The notes: generated by a model from the letters alone, not told the origin. DNA of 64,000 nucleotides from Bimastos eiseni (GCA_959347315.1 OY365811.1:28766833-28830832), one strand, 5' to 3'. Positions 36,197 to 48,235 are shown, numbered from the stretch's first letter. Numbers and translations: made by a program.

Positions 36197-39100
36197 TCAG
36201 AAGCTAGTTGAGCGACCGTTGTAGCTTGATTCGGAAGATGACGCTAAGTGTGAATTATGCGGATGGTCAACACACAATCTGAATCCTGTTGCAAGTTCTT
36301 GAAGTGTCTTATTGTCTTTGGCGAAGAAGCAGACACGTTTCAGACGCTGACTTGCAGATGAAAACATCCGAAGCGCTTCAACAGACCCACGAACAAACGA
36401 ACTGATGTCACAATAGTCTAGAACAAAATGATCAACAGAAAACATCACCAATTCAATATCGTTACGACTGTAGTTTCAGTTCACCCATACTATGTGATAA
36501 CAAAGAACATCAGTGTCGCCTTCCTCCTTTACTAAAGCTTGGGACTGGCACTATCAGAGTGTGAACGGTGGCAGAATTATCATTATGGTCCTTACACGAG
36601 GACCTTAAAGTAGTATTTTAGCAATGCAGCATCTGTTTGAATATAGATATATTATATTCTTATAATTTATATATATATATATATATCACCAGGGGCGTCT
36701 ACACCATGTAAGCTTTGGAGCAAATGCTCCACCCAAGAAATAGGGGAAGCAAATTTGAGGATTTAGAGGAAGGAAATTTGTTATATATTATATCATACTT
36801 GTTTATTATTTGCAGATGAGCTATTCTGTTCTATTCTACAGTGTCACTGTGTGTGCGCCATTAATTTGGTTCATTCTACGATTCATCATACAATAATATT
36901 TGGTCCGTCTGTTCCTCAAAATATTTTGCAGCTTACTTACTTGAAGAGAAGCAATGCAACAGTACTGCTTAAGTTGTGATGTCACCCATATTGCGTAACT
37001 TGTTGATGTTATAATTCGTGATGATATTCGCTTACTTAGAAATATAAGAGGAATGACAGTAGAGCAATAAAAGTGGCTAGAATTAATAGCAAACTAGTAA
37101 ATATAATGATCTGAGGATAAATTGAGAGTGGTCTCTGGGTGGGAGAACATGGTCATGCTCTAGGTCTTAGCTGGTGAATGGAGTGGGGGAAGGATTTGGT
37201 GTGAAAAACATGTTTGGGTTGTGTAAAATGGAGAAAAGGAGTTTGGCATCAGCTATGTTGGCAAGTTTAGAAACTGTTGGGAAGATTGTTCTATGTAACC
37301 TAAGCTGTTGGCTCTTTTTATGAATTCTTCCAGGCGCTTTTTGTCGGAGGCTAGGGTTGGACCACACAGGAATAGGGAGGCATATAACATAACAGTTTGG
37401 CTTTTGATATATGTTTAGAATGGAAGAGAAAGAAAAAATGGGTTCTGAGTTTTCGGATAGGATAAAAGTCCTTCTCCATTATACATAAGCCCAAGCATGT
37501 TCTTCACCAACTCCTACCTCCACTCCTTCCCTATTCCGTTCACCTATTAAGACCTAGAGCACACAGCCATGTTCTCCCATGCAAAGACAACTCTTAATTT
37601 CTCCCCAGATCATTATATTAAAACATTTACTAGTTTGATGTTAATTCTGAACTTTTACTGATCACTGTCACTCATGTTACAATTTCTGCATTTTTGTCAG
37701 ATTGTATTGAAAATTCCTAGATATGTTATTGCTTATCACTAAATGCCAAATGTGAGGATTGAAGATTAGTGCCATCCAAAAGAAGGTGGAAAAATTAGAC
37801 CTGCATGAAAATTTCTAAAAATTTGCAAGACAATGATTTCTCACAAGTAAGAAAGTCTGGTGGGTCAGAGTCGATTTTATCCGTAAGGTGCTAAAGCTCG
37901 CCTACATGCATCTGCAATTTCAAAAGACTTCTGCAGGGGTTGTGTCCCTGGGCTCCATTAAAAATTAAGTGGGGAGGGGATTGGAAGTGGAGGGTAGGGG
38001 AAGTTGATCTAATGACTTAGGGTGATAGACGCCCCTGTATATCACATCTACATTCGTCATAACTGTCCTGAACTAAATTAAATGGAAACTGAAACCCATG
38101 TAGGTTACCTGAACCACCCAGGTGTGGAAAAGTGATAGAATTTGTCTGCAGGACATTCTCAGCATGATGGAGGCATTTGTAGATGACATCCTTAATGGCA
38201 ACAACTGACTCTGTCGGGGTCTTCATCTTGTCTTCCAGAACGAAATGCAGAATGTACTTGATCTTCGTGTTCTTTTGGAAGTCAATGGTCGTTGTTATAT
38301 TCACCAATTCACCAAATGGTATACTGTTATGATGCTCGTTAACAATCTTACGACATTCATCTTTGTACTTATTGACACTTTCAAACTTGATAGCTGCTTT
38401 GGAATCTCCAAAGCTCTGCATTTTGCAATCTACAGCACGCACAATAGCTTCTGTTGCAGGCGATTTTGTCTTGCTATCCAACAGACTCACTTGAAGAGAG
38501 CCGTTCTTAGTTGCAGGTGATTGGAATGATTCGCATTGATATAATTTTCCATTATCGATATAGAACAAATAAGTGAAAGCAGTTTTCTTTCTGTTCCTTT
38601 TAGAGTTTTGTTCCTCCCACGCACCTTCTGTGTGTTTTGATGGTGTCTTCAACTGTTCACTTATGTGTTCCAAGATAAGTTTCTTCATTTTGTCAACTTG
38701 CTTTTTCTTTCCCATCAGTTTATATACCTTGTTGACTTCATCTAAGACAAATGATGTATCTTTGTCATCTGATGCTGGCACTCTGCTGTGAAGAACGGAT
38801 CCGTCAACTCCGTCTGGCACTCCGACAATCTCAAAACGAAAACGATCCAGGTAAGACTTGTATTTATCCTTAATATTCTTTCTGTCTGTTTTCTTAGAAT
38901 TCAATGCAAAAGCCACTATGTGCTTTCCTGGTTCATCATTAACTATATGAAATGGTGGAAGTTGTTTCTTCAGTTCATCCCCAAAATGTGTCATCAGATA
39001 ATCATGACGATCTCTATCTACTTCAATTCTTTCATAGTCGCTACTCTCATTGAATTTCCTCTTTTCTTCGACTGAAGCTCTCCTTTCCTCCACTCTACTA

Positions 39101-39606
39101 TCAGCAGCTCCTGTCTGTGCACCAGCAACCACTAAGGTATCATCTTCTGGCATTGGAGATTTTAGCCTTCTAACCCTTTTCGGCTTCACTAACGATTCTT
39201 GCATCGCCACGTCCGGTGACATTTGGCCTTCCCGTGATTGACTGCATTTATCCATAGCATCACCTTGTAGACTTATTTGTGATGTCAATGGCGTCGCTCT
39301 GACATCATTTCCGCCTCTGTCATTTCGAGTCTCTTGAGTTGAAGCCTGTTGTTCAATGTCCTTTGTGTTCTGCAGGGATGACATAGCTTGGGGTTGTTGA
39401 TGCTCACCAGCTGTGAGCATCTTCAGCTGGCTGAAGAGATCGTCTCGGATGCGCTTTATGGCTTTGTAGCTACCAGTCAATTGGTATGTCCCACCCACAT
39501 CTTTGACTGTGCAAGATCCAGATTTCTTGCTTTCAAGAAACTGGTGACAGTCGACCTTGTGTTGGCGAAATAAGTGCATCGCCTGTTCAGAAATGGTCAC
39601 CGTCAT
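36197..39606 (-). CDS. Gene B: macro-domain-like protein, paralogue of gene A
   Basis: Proposed CDS: complement(join(36197..36417, 38109..39606)), 572 residues. The ATG follows directly on a TTACAG acceptor, so an upstream non-coding exon is likely. Residues 1-65 (MTVTISEQAMHLF ... GSYKAIKRIRDDLF) are homologous to the N-terminus of gene A. After a charged linker come a second alpha/beta segment (about 200-310, with FRFEIVGVPDG and KVYKLMGKKKQVDKMKKL; possibly KH-like) and a diverged macro domain (ECRKI, IPFGELVNITTTIDF, IKYILHFVL, ITFPHLGGS). Exon 1 ends TCAG|GTAACC in phase 1, the same place as in gene A. Exon 2, after TTCTAG, supplies DYCDISSFVRGSVEALRMF and LKRVCFFAKDNKTL, matching the last helix-strand of macro folds. 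ADP-ribose-binding motifs are poorly kept. There is no Gln repeat and no PARP catalytic domain. Function unknown. Confidence 0.8.
36690..38037. mobile_element. 1.35-kb hAT element filling the gene B intron
   Basis: It starts CAGGGGCGTCTACACC and ends GGTGATAGACGCCCCTG, inverted copies. It is flanked by TATATCAC at 36682-36689 and 38038-38045, an exact 8-bp duplication. It occupies most of the 1.69-kb intron. No intact transposase is seen. Confidence 0.95.
37037..37705. repeat. Long inverted repeat inside the hAT element
   Basis: The arms at about 37037-37175 and 37545-37705 are inverted relatives over some 130 bp (GATCTGAGGATAAATTGAGA, GGGAGAACATGG, CTCTAGGTCTTA). A lone arm occurs at 4640-4800, so this may be a separate nested element with long terminal inverted repeats. 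Confidence 0.7.
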
Positions 39607-39639
39607 CTGTAAGACAATCTACAGTAGGAGAAAAAGCGA

Positions 39640-42558
39640 ATATAATCATATGACATTCATGACGATCAATGCATTCATCACGACAACATAAACCTCAACA
39701 GATAATTATAAATAGTTTTTTGAGGGTTTTCAGAAAATTACAGTTCTAGAACCATGTCTAGAAATCTGTTCATCTGGTTGCCAGTGTCCAAATGCATATT
39801 TAAGTATTTGTGTATGGACTAGCTACTATAAAATTATTAGCCCAAAGACTGACAAAATTATCTCTTCTTCTTCTTTTAATTCTACCTCAAAAGTTTGAGA
39901 CATTTCAATAATCTGGTAGTCATGTATGGTGAATATCAATCTTATCATTCTGTCTGCAATTTGAGCAGATTAGTGTATACACTTTGTCCCCATAACTTTG
40001 TTCAGTTAGAACTTATATGTAGGTGTTCATACTAACATATGCTCATTTATCTACCTTACTGTGTGAGCGTCTTCGTGTGTCAGTCTGTATGTCTGTCTGT
40101 CTATTTGTCTGTAGATCCGTATATGTTTGTCTGCACATAGGCCTGCCTGTGTAACAATACATAAACAATGATAGGGGATGACACAACAAACTTACAAGTC
40201 CTACATGTTCTTGAATAAGCACAAATGAAAGTAGATTTAGTCAATTGCAATGGTTAGTGATAGGAATTGTTACTCATGGAAAAGCGGATGGCACGGCACC
40301 CACTTCGTAAAGTGGGATACGGAAACTCAATGACTTACGAAAATAAGGCCTGCATTTGCCTGAGCTTGGACATACATTGCATCACCATGGCTTCTTTCAC
40401 TTTCGCATTCCTGAAATGTAGCCGCATAATAGATTTTGCGTTATTCTATCAGCAGTCGGAATATATATCAGCATACTTTGTCACTGCAACAGTTCTTTGT
40501 GGAGCAATTGATGAAGTACTACGGACTACGACAAACAGAAGTATGCTAATTATACGTGTCATATTAATCCCTGCGGTTGTCGCCAAGCATAAATAGCTGC
40601 CCTATTTTTAGCTGTATAGATTGTGCGGCAGGTATCGATCGTTCCTGTAGTATACGATATGCGTTCGATTAATAGAGTGCTCGAGTAAAGATAGGTAGGT
40701 CTATGTCTACTGACCTCCTCTGCATCGTCCATGGTCAGTTAATTGCAGGCTTTTGAAATTCTCGTGAATCGCATCTTTGAAGTCTTCGCTCGCTCCTTAC
40801 AGTTGCCAGTCCACGAAACATCTGACCAACCGCTACTGGGAAATACCCAAATCATTCGCGTCATCTGGCGATCGAAAACGCTTCTTTCTCCTTCCATTTG
40901 CAACGACACTAGGACCCAGTCGGGGAGATATATAATTGTACAATATATTTAGAGATTTATCATGTATCTAATGCTATTATTGTGTTTGCATTCTGATTAA
41001 ATACTTCTGATAAACATTCTATTCCGATGCTGCTTAACTCTGTGAGACTCTAGCGCGGACATGTGTGATCATCCTATATAGGCGACGCCATAGTTGCAAC
41101 CAAGGCAGCAAAGACATTCGCCATCTGCAATACTCATCAATTAAAGCTCTGTGGCGAGAGTAGAGGAGAGGAGAGGTGGGGACAGGAAGGGAAGGATATG
41201 GCAGAATGGGAGGGAGCGGATGAGAAAGACAATTGGAGGAGAATGAGTAGCAAGAGGGAAGAGAATGGGTTGGAGAGATGTAGATGATGGAAGGTGAATT
41301 CGGACGGCGCTGGTGTGGCAGTCAAATGGAGATGAGAGGAGAGGGAAATAACGGTTGTATGAAATGGGAAATATATAGCAGGGCAGTAGGGTGAGGGCAC
41401 TGAGGGAAGGAACTTCAAGGAAGCATGAATTAATGGGAGGGAAGACGAGCGGAGTGGAAGTGGCCGGTAGGGGAGAAGGGAGACACCAGCTTTTTCTAGA
41501 ACGCTGTGTCATGTCAGCGAAGCAATCCGATCCCGAATTTCCGAAAGAGCTTCTAGTCCGGTAACCAGAGGATCAGACTCGAAATACATTTCATTCCTCC
41601 GATGTTTTGGCCTCGGTGGATGCATGCCTTACTAGGGCTCTCTCGTGAATAAGCCAAACACTTCTGAATGAGCTGGTGCCCAGTACTTCAGAGTACTGCC
41701 TTAGAGATGTGAAGTTTACGACTGCTAAAATTGCCCATATTAATGTTGAAACATCTACTTGTAAAACGAGGCGCCTCAAAACTACCGTCTAATATAAAAT
41801 TGCGAACAAAACCGGAAGTGGACTTGTCAAGAAATTCTCAGTTGTCGATATTTTACTTCATTTTGGATCGTTTTAATTCATTTTCACAGATATTTTAAAA
41901 GGTTCATAAATAAGTTTGGCTAGCATAAAATCTGATGTTCACTCAGCACTCATCTGTATAGCAAATACTATTCCTCCTAGTTATGTATTATTTTGAAATT
42001 ATAATTATCCGTTTATTACGTTGGTTGTATAAGATGAAAGTGCTCCGTCCCAAAAGCTAGAGCTAGCGCAACTATGGGTATGAAGTGTTAGTGACTTCAT
42101 TTTCTTAGCTTCGGCATGTGAAGGGGATGGCTAGCTTTCTTCTTCGCTATATAATCTTCCGGTAGGCATATATCCAAAGCGTGCATGGCCGTAGTAAATG
42201 CAGGTCCTCCAGCCTGCAGTTCTTGCAGTCTATCACAATTCAGCTTACACATTTAACAGCCAAGGCGGATCGTCGTTACTAATCGTTAATAATGCGTGTT
42301 TCTCAGGAACTTCGCTGCCGTGTGATTGATGCTTTCCATTTTCAGCGATGTAACACTGAATTGTAGGACAATAATGACCAATCTTTCATTTCTTAATCTT
42401 AATTGTAGACGCCTTACTCTTCGTTGGGTAGTCCATCGTTTCAGCAAATTTAATTATTTTCCCATTGTGGCATGCTGTTTGAGGATCAATCCAACTTCTG
42501 TTTACACTATATTTCTTCATCAATCTAACTTAACTGACACTCTAAATTTTTCAATCCA
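39640..42558. other. Intergenic, with purine-rich tract
   Basis: Between the divergently oriented gene B and the zinc-finger gene. No ORF with recognisable content. About 41150-41480 is strongly purine-biased on the plus strand (GGAGAGGAGAGG-type). The stretch must contain the promoters and any 5' non-coding exons of both neighbours; I cannot place them. Confidence 0.4.
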
Positions 42559-42562
42559 GAAG

Positions 42563-44670
42563 ATGAAGCCAGACCAGGAGAAGGTGCGAGATTTACTCAT
42601 GGATACCGTTGGTCTGCTCTGCAAGAATGGACTAGTCTTCAAGAAGCAGCTGAAGATCGAGGGTCTTCTGGGCATCACCGTTGACAACGCGGACGTCTTC
42701 ATTGTACATATCGATGAAGTGTTTCCCAGCTCAGCTGTGCCTACAATAAACAGTGCATCAAGCGCTAGTGATGACCATGCCACTCCTGTGAGAATGGTGC
42801 CCGCACCAGTTGCCGAGTACAATCAGGTTCTGGCACCATCAAGGCCTCATACTGTGCCTCTCAGATCGGCTCAAAGGCCTGGTCGTAAGCGCCTGAGTTC
42901 AGGAAAGACGGTGCAAGTGAAGCGTGAGAGGGCAGATTGGAGAGAAGAAGCGAGACCAAAAGCAGCAGCAGCAGCAAGTGCCTGGAACGAAGAGCTGGAC
43001 GTTGCACTGAGTGGAAGCACAGAACACTGCAGTCCAAATGGCGGCGATGGTCCTTATCTCAAGTCAGAAGCTGCTCGTCAATCGGGTAAAATAGACGATG
43101 AACTGCTGTGGATGAATGCAATCAATGACTCTAATAACAGTCAGTGCCAGATGGATTTTGTATCTAACTCCGCTCAACACTTTGATGGCGCAAGTGTCTT
43201 GGATTCTTTCGATGTAACATCTCACAATGAGTCGTTCGTTGCAAATGTTAGTGAACTATCTGACGGTGTGAACTGCAGTGGGCCTCAGAAGAAGCAGCAG
43301 GAGCATGACGGTCCAGAGATGAAGCCAGACGGCAACGGCAGCCGAAGTCAACGGCGCTCGTCGGGCAGAAGGAGGTCTGCTAGAAGTGAAATGGCTGTAC
43401 CTTTCGCGGACACTGGTTCTGCGATTCTTCTGCCAGACAATGATGACGGAACTAATTGGGATGCCGAGGTCAAGGGTCAGTATTGTATGGCTACCGAAAT
43501 AGATTGGGAGAATGGACTCGACGAGGATCAGGCTGAACAGCAGCAGGTTAAGTAGAGTCCTTGTCATCTTGTTATCAAATTCATCCATCTACAGAACTCA
43601 TTAACTAAGTGTTGTTTCAGTTTACAGAGTTTGTTATATGCTGTTTCTGTTCATAGTCTTTAGTAAGTCTTTCTGCAGTTTGCAGAGTTTCAAGTAAACA
43701 GTTTCAGTTTACAGAAGAATAGTTGAATGCCAGTTAGTAAGGTAAAGATGTTCTTAGCATTCAATGTTGGGATTGTCTTCCAGACATTATTGAATTTCAA
43801 TAAGTTTTGTTGTTGTCTTTGGTGTTTGGTGTAATGTCAGTTTGGCTTTTCATTATCTGTTTTGTATTCATGGCAATTTTGAGTAGAATATAAGAAGTGA
43901 TACCAAACTAACTGGACATGGATAATCAAACAGTAATTCATCGAATGGCCAGAGTGATCGCATTTCTGTGCTCAATTGGACGCTGATTTGGTCATCCATA
44001 CATGCTGGTCATTGTCTCGTTCCTCTTGAATGCTTTGAGCTTTCCCTTCATTTGTGATTTTGTCATTAAAATTTTAACACAATATCTGAATTGATTTTGA
44101 CACAATATAAGAATTAATTTTACGTGTTCATCTTAAATTTTATTTTGATGCATGACAACGATAGTGTAAAATATAATGAAGTAATTTGTATTTGTGATTA
44201 AAGTTTATTGATTTGAAATCAATAGCGATACGTCATCTTTTCTTGGATAATTCTGCAATTAAATTGGGGATCCATATTTGTTAAAAAGTTAGAAAGCCAA
44301 ATTGTGTACTGCACAGAAATTGTTGATGAATTAAACTGAATTTCGGCACTGTTTGTTGCAGTGGTCCAATTGGGAAGGCAGTGGTCGTGGGGCGGGACGA
44401 AGGGCAAATCAGGGCAGCGAGGAACGAGAGAAGTCATTCGTTTGTCAATATGATCAATGCGACAAGGCCTTCTTTCGTAAGGACCATCTCATTCGGCATC
44501 AGCGCATTAAGCACGGCAAACCGTATGGCGTCGATACCCAGGTCGTCTACTATTGTCATTTTGCCGACTGCGGCCGAATGTTCTATAAAAATGCGTCCCT
44601 ACATCGGCACATGAACGATGCACATGGATATGGTAAGCAACAATTGTCACAGAGACTGGCAGCTCACTGA
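42563..44670 (+). CDS. C2H2 zinc-finger protein, isoform ending in the proximal finger exon
   Basis: Proposed CDS: join(42563..43546, 44362..44670), 430 residues. The ATG lies 3 bases inside an exon after TCCAG. Exon 1 encodes a conserved-looking N-terminus (DLLMDTVGLLCKNGLVF and IEGLLGITVDNADVFIVHID) that I do not recognise as a named domain. A long hydrophilic region follows with a basic patch (RRSSGRRRSARS, a possible nuclear signal), acidic at its end. It closes at CAGCAG|GTTAAG in phase 0; unspliced it would add only VK before a stop. Exon 2 (after TTGCAG) holds two fingers of form C-x4-C-x12-H-x4-H: CQYDQC...HQRIKH and CHFADC...HMNDAH. A donor-like GTAAGC follows HGY at 44633; unspliced, the frame ends QRLAAH-stop. 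Likely a nuclear DNA-binding protein. Confidence 0.75.
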
Positions 44671-47133
44671 CATTGTTTAATGCAATTTCCTAATGGCCTC
44701 TTCTGTCTGTATATTTAAGCATATGCACTTTTGTGAAACTTTTTGTGCAATCATTGGGATAAACAAAATTTGAATTAATAATTTTTAGTTGTTATGAGTT
44801 TGCACTTAAAAGTTTACTGAATAAGGTATTAAAGATTGTGCTACTCACCAAAAGCACAGGTGATCTTTGTTTTAATTTAATTCACTATTTATTGAAAATT
44901 TGAATTTGACATCATGCAGTTCAGTGACAGTTTTTCTATAAAATTTTCTTTGCCTAAAGTTGTTTCAAATGTAAATTTGCTGATTCATTTGTCATTTTTA
45001 CTCTTATCTTATACTCTAAAACCAGACCCGGTTCTACATATTTTTCGTATGTAGCGGGATGTAATGTTGCCACCCCTTACACAAACAAAAATGTAATACG
45101 AACAAGACATAATGAAGTTCTGAGCAGTAGGCCTACTATTAACTTGCTAAATATACTAAGCAGTGTACATTGAAATTCTGAATATGAAAGTATTCTATTG
45201 AGCACGTAGAAGAACTAGAAACAGAAATTACAGAATTGTTTTATAATTTTTTTTCTATCAAATGACACATTATTTATTAAAAATCACTCTTCTGGCTTTC
45301 AACACTGCAAACTTTAATGAACTTTAGGATTGCGTTTTTCTGTTGGTCGCAAATGATTCATGTCCTAGCCTTTATTTTTTTATAGTCTGACCCAGACAAT
45401 TACTGTCTCTTTCTTCCTCTACCATCCGCCATTTGGTTATGATATTTTTTGCATTTAAGTAAATTAATTTTAATAAATGTGATCATTTTTCACAAAACCA
45501 GTCGGAAGTCGCATTTTTTAAATGCCTCATTTTGGCCTTTTAGTGGGAAAATCCATTTTGCATCACTTTGACACTTTTGCACTTAATGATTAAACAAATT
45601 ATTATTAAACATATATTGTTAACTGCTTTTGCTATAAAATAAATACTGAATATTTATTGGAACCTACGCTTATTTCAGATTATAATTTCTGCATTTTTAT
45701 TAAATTAATGATGATTTTCTAGATCTGTTGTGTCATTTTCCCATGCTTGCACCCCTGCAATAATGGTATCGCCTGCAAGCTTAACATCTCGTCTAGCCGT
45801 CCTGTGTATTCGAAATGGACTAGCTTTTAATTTAAGCCAATCATAGCTTGAGTAAGAAGTCATATGCAAAGAAATACCATGCTATGGAAAAATTATCAAA
45901 TAATCCCACGAACTTTGGGAGCGATTTTCTCAGAAGAGAATGCGAACACAGTACGATTTTAAATTGACATAACTTTTCTCAGGTATAAGATATAAGAGAA
46001 ACAGAAGCAGTTCTGAAAAGCTATTAAGAAGCTCTATAATGTTGCATCAAAAACCCATTATTCAAATTTGGAAATATGTGACTGATTTCGTACTGAACCA
46101 TCATAAATATCCTATTTCTATTCTATTTAAAACTTAACTTATTAACTGATATTGATAAACAAAGCACTCATAACCGGAATTTGAACTTGATGAAAAGTGA
46201 ATCTAAATTGAATATAAAGATTGTTGTTGAGCATGTTAAAAGTAGAAGAAGCACATGAACTATAATAATTTTTTGAAAAGAGAAAATATATTTAATTGAA
46301 TTAAATATTTATATTTGAAAATAATTTTGAATATTGTGGTCTAAGAAAATATTATATTCCTATGCTATGCATATTTATTTAATTGAATTCAATAAAAGTG
46401 CTGCAGCTGAAAACTGGCGAAATATTTCCACCGTAGGCCTTCGCCTACGCTTAGATCCGCCTGCTAAAACATATTTAATTCCAGCTTCTGTATGTGCAAC
46501 TTTTCCATGATTTGAGCATTTCTGTTATTCCAGTCACTTTATAGCCATGAACTAATGAACTTATTTTGGCTGCCATGTCTGTTTTTTAAATTGAATGTTG
46601 GCATCGGTTCTTGCAGTTCAGACATTTGCTGTGAGTGGATTAAAGTGGAAGAAGCAGTAGAAGTTTGAGTTATGGGATTGAGGTGAAATACGCTGTAGTC
46701 TGAAATGCATCTATGAATTTAATTTCTATTTCAGTTCGACAGGAATGAAGCGAGCGCAGGTTCTAGCCACGAACACAGAAGGCAACAAGAGGAGCAACAC
46801 GTAGAAGAAGAGCAGTCTGCACGTAGGAATTATTCGTCTGTAGATCTATTATCTCATCCGCTGCAACCCAGGTCGTCGGCCTCCCAAGTGGCAGTCAGGC
46901 CTTTCGTCTGTCAGTATGACGGCTGTGGTCGAGCTTTCATTCAGAAGAAGCACCTGACTTGGCACCAGAGAGAAAAACACGGAAGACCTTTTGGCATCGA
47001 ACGTGAGTTCTCCTATCCGTGTCAGTTTCGTGGCTGTCAGCGAGTCTTCTACAAGATCGGCTACCTTCGAAATCACATGGAGAGCGAGCACGGATACGAT
47101 CGAGCATGGGCTCCACAGTTTGCTCAGGTGTAA
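42563..47133 (+). CDS. C2H2 zinc-finger protein, isoform using the distal finger exon
   Basis: Proposed CDS: join(42563..43546, 46735..47133), 461 residues. The distal exon (after TATTTCAG) also begins in phase 0. It encodes a Glu/Gln-rich spacer and two fingers with the same spacing and framework as the proximal exon: CQYDGC...HQREKH and CQFRGC...HMESEH, ending YDRAWAPQFAQV-stop at 47133. Joining the proximal exon's GTAAGC donor (phase 1) to this acceptor would run into TGA after four codons. The two finger exons therefore look like alternatives rather than consecutive exons. A polyadenylation signal follows. The helix residues that read DNA differ between the pairs, so the isoforms should differ in target. 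Confidence 0.75.
45023..46463. mobile_element. Probable hAT-type element between the two finger exons
   Basis: It starts CAGACCCGGTTCTA and ends TTAGATCCGCCTG, short imperfect inverted ends. CTAAAAC directly flanks it on both sides (45016-45022 and 46464-46470), a 7-bp match. The 1.44-kb interior is AT-rich without transposase motifs. Less certain than the elements with exact 8-bp duplications. Confidence 0.55.
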
Positions 47134-47253
47134 TCAGGTCATCTGGTGGTCGTATTTTTCGGTTTCTGTTTTTTGTGTATCCTATAGTAAGCTTCATGGA
47201 ACTGGTTTCAGTTACTGTAAAAGCTTTGCAGCTTATGTTTAGTCCGTTGTATA

Positions 47254-47259
47254 AATAAA
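47254..47259 (+). terminator. Polyadenylation signal AATAAA
   Basis: AATAAA lies about 120 bases after the stop codon of the distal zinc-finger exon, a normal distance for a short 3' UTR. Confidence 0.6.
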
Positions 47260-47430
47260 TTGGACTTAATTTTGGGAATTCATAATGCACTGAGACTGGG
47301 TGCTGACCTCTTCTGAATGCTTTACAGTCCTCTTCCATGGAGGGGATTTGTATTTTGTCTCTAGTTGCTTTCATCATGCTCTTGGTTCACTCACCAGCTT
47401 CTCATACACATATGTCTCGAGCTGGTTAAA

Positions 47431-47485
47431 TCAATTCACTGGCAAGCTTTCCATTAAGCCAATGGAAAGCTTGCCAGTGAATTGA
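47431..47485. repeat. Perfect 25-bp hairpin
   Basis: A 25-base arm starting TCAATTCACTGGCAAGC is followed by a 5-base spacer (AAGCC) and its exact reverse complement. It lies about 300 bases downstream of the zinc-finger gene's stop codon. Confidence 0.95.
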
Positions 47486-47794
47486 CCATTGTGCTGGTGA
47501 AATTAATGTATTCTTATCTTTCCATAGACATATTCTGGTGTTGTTGAATTAACCAACACATCGGCTTACCTTGGAGATGTTCGGCTGAAATTGTGATATG
47601 TGTCTGTTGGGGTTTTCACTTGTCCTGCAGAATCCATTCATGCATTGGAAGACAGCTGTGAATCGGAGAGACCAGGGTTTTATTGTTTTTGAGTTGTAAG
47701 GTTATGTTGTTGTTGAGGGTTTTTTGTAGTGCGGTCTGAATATTGTTGTTGATTGTTTTATTGTTGGATAGGAAACTGATCTGTGTATCATAGG

Positions 47795-48131
47795 TAGGGC
47801 TGCCCTGGGACGGCGCGGGTACCCAGATACTAGCGAGAACCGACTCCAAAAATTACTCGTAATTTTTTTACTACTCGAGTACCCATTTAATTCCATTTCC
47901 GGTCGGAAAATTGCAATTTCTGATTCCAGTTTTCCAAATTATGGTGAGTTACTTCATTGCAAAGTGGCAATTGCAGGCTTGCAGGATAGTTCCAGCCTAT
48001 ACCAGGTCCAGGTTACAGACTATTAAAGTTTGCTTGTATTAAGCACTTCCGGCATTAACGGGTACTTGAGTACCCGCTAAGCTTCTCGACCGGGTACTTG
48101 ACTCCAAAACTACTCTACGGCGGCGGCCCTA
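47795..48131. mobile_element. 337-bp hAT MITE
   Basis: It starts TAGGGCTGCC and ends GGCGGCCCTA. It is flanked by ATCATAGG at 47787-47794 and 48132-48139, an exact 8-bp duplication. Subterminal ACTCGAGTACCC and GGGTACTTGAGTACCC repeats are present at both ends. Confidence 0.95.
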
Positions 48132-48235
48132 ATCATAGGCAATCCCAATTATGCTTTGGTTCTTTCTCTGCCTCCCTGTGGTCTGTGATTCTGGCAGATT
48201 ACCAGCCATCTCATTTGCAGGTTTTCATGTTGATA

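Noticed and set aside
41137..41512. Two overlapping minus-strand ORFs of 93 and 123 codons, rich in Ser, Pro and Leu
   Set aside because: Explained by the strand-biased purine tract at 41150-41480.
44632..46735. Direct splicing of the proximal finger exon to the distal finger exon
   Set aside because: The donor is phase 1 and the acceptor phase 0; the join gives a stop after four codons.
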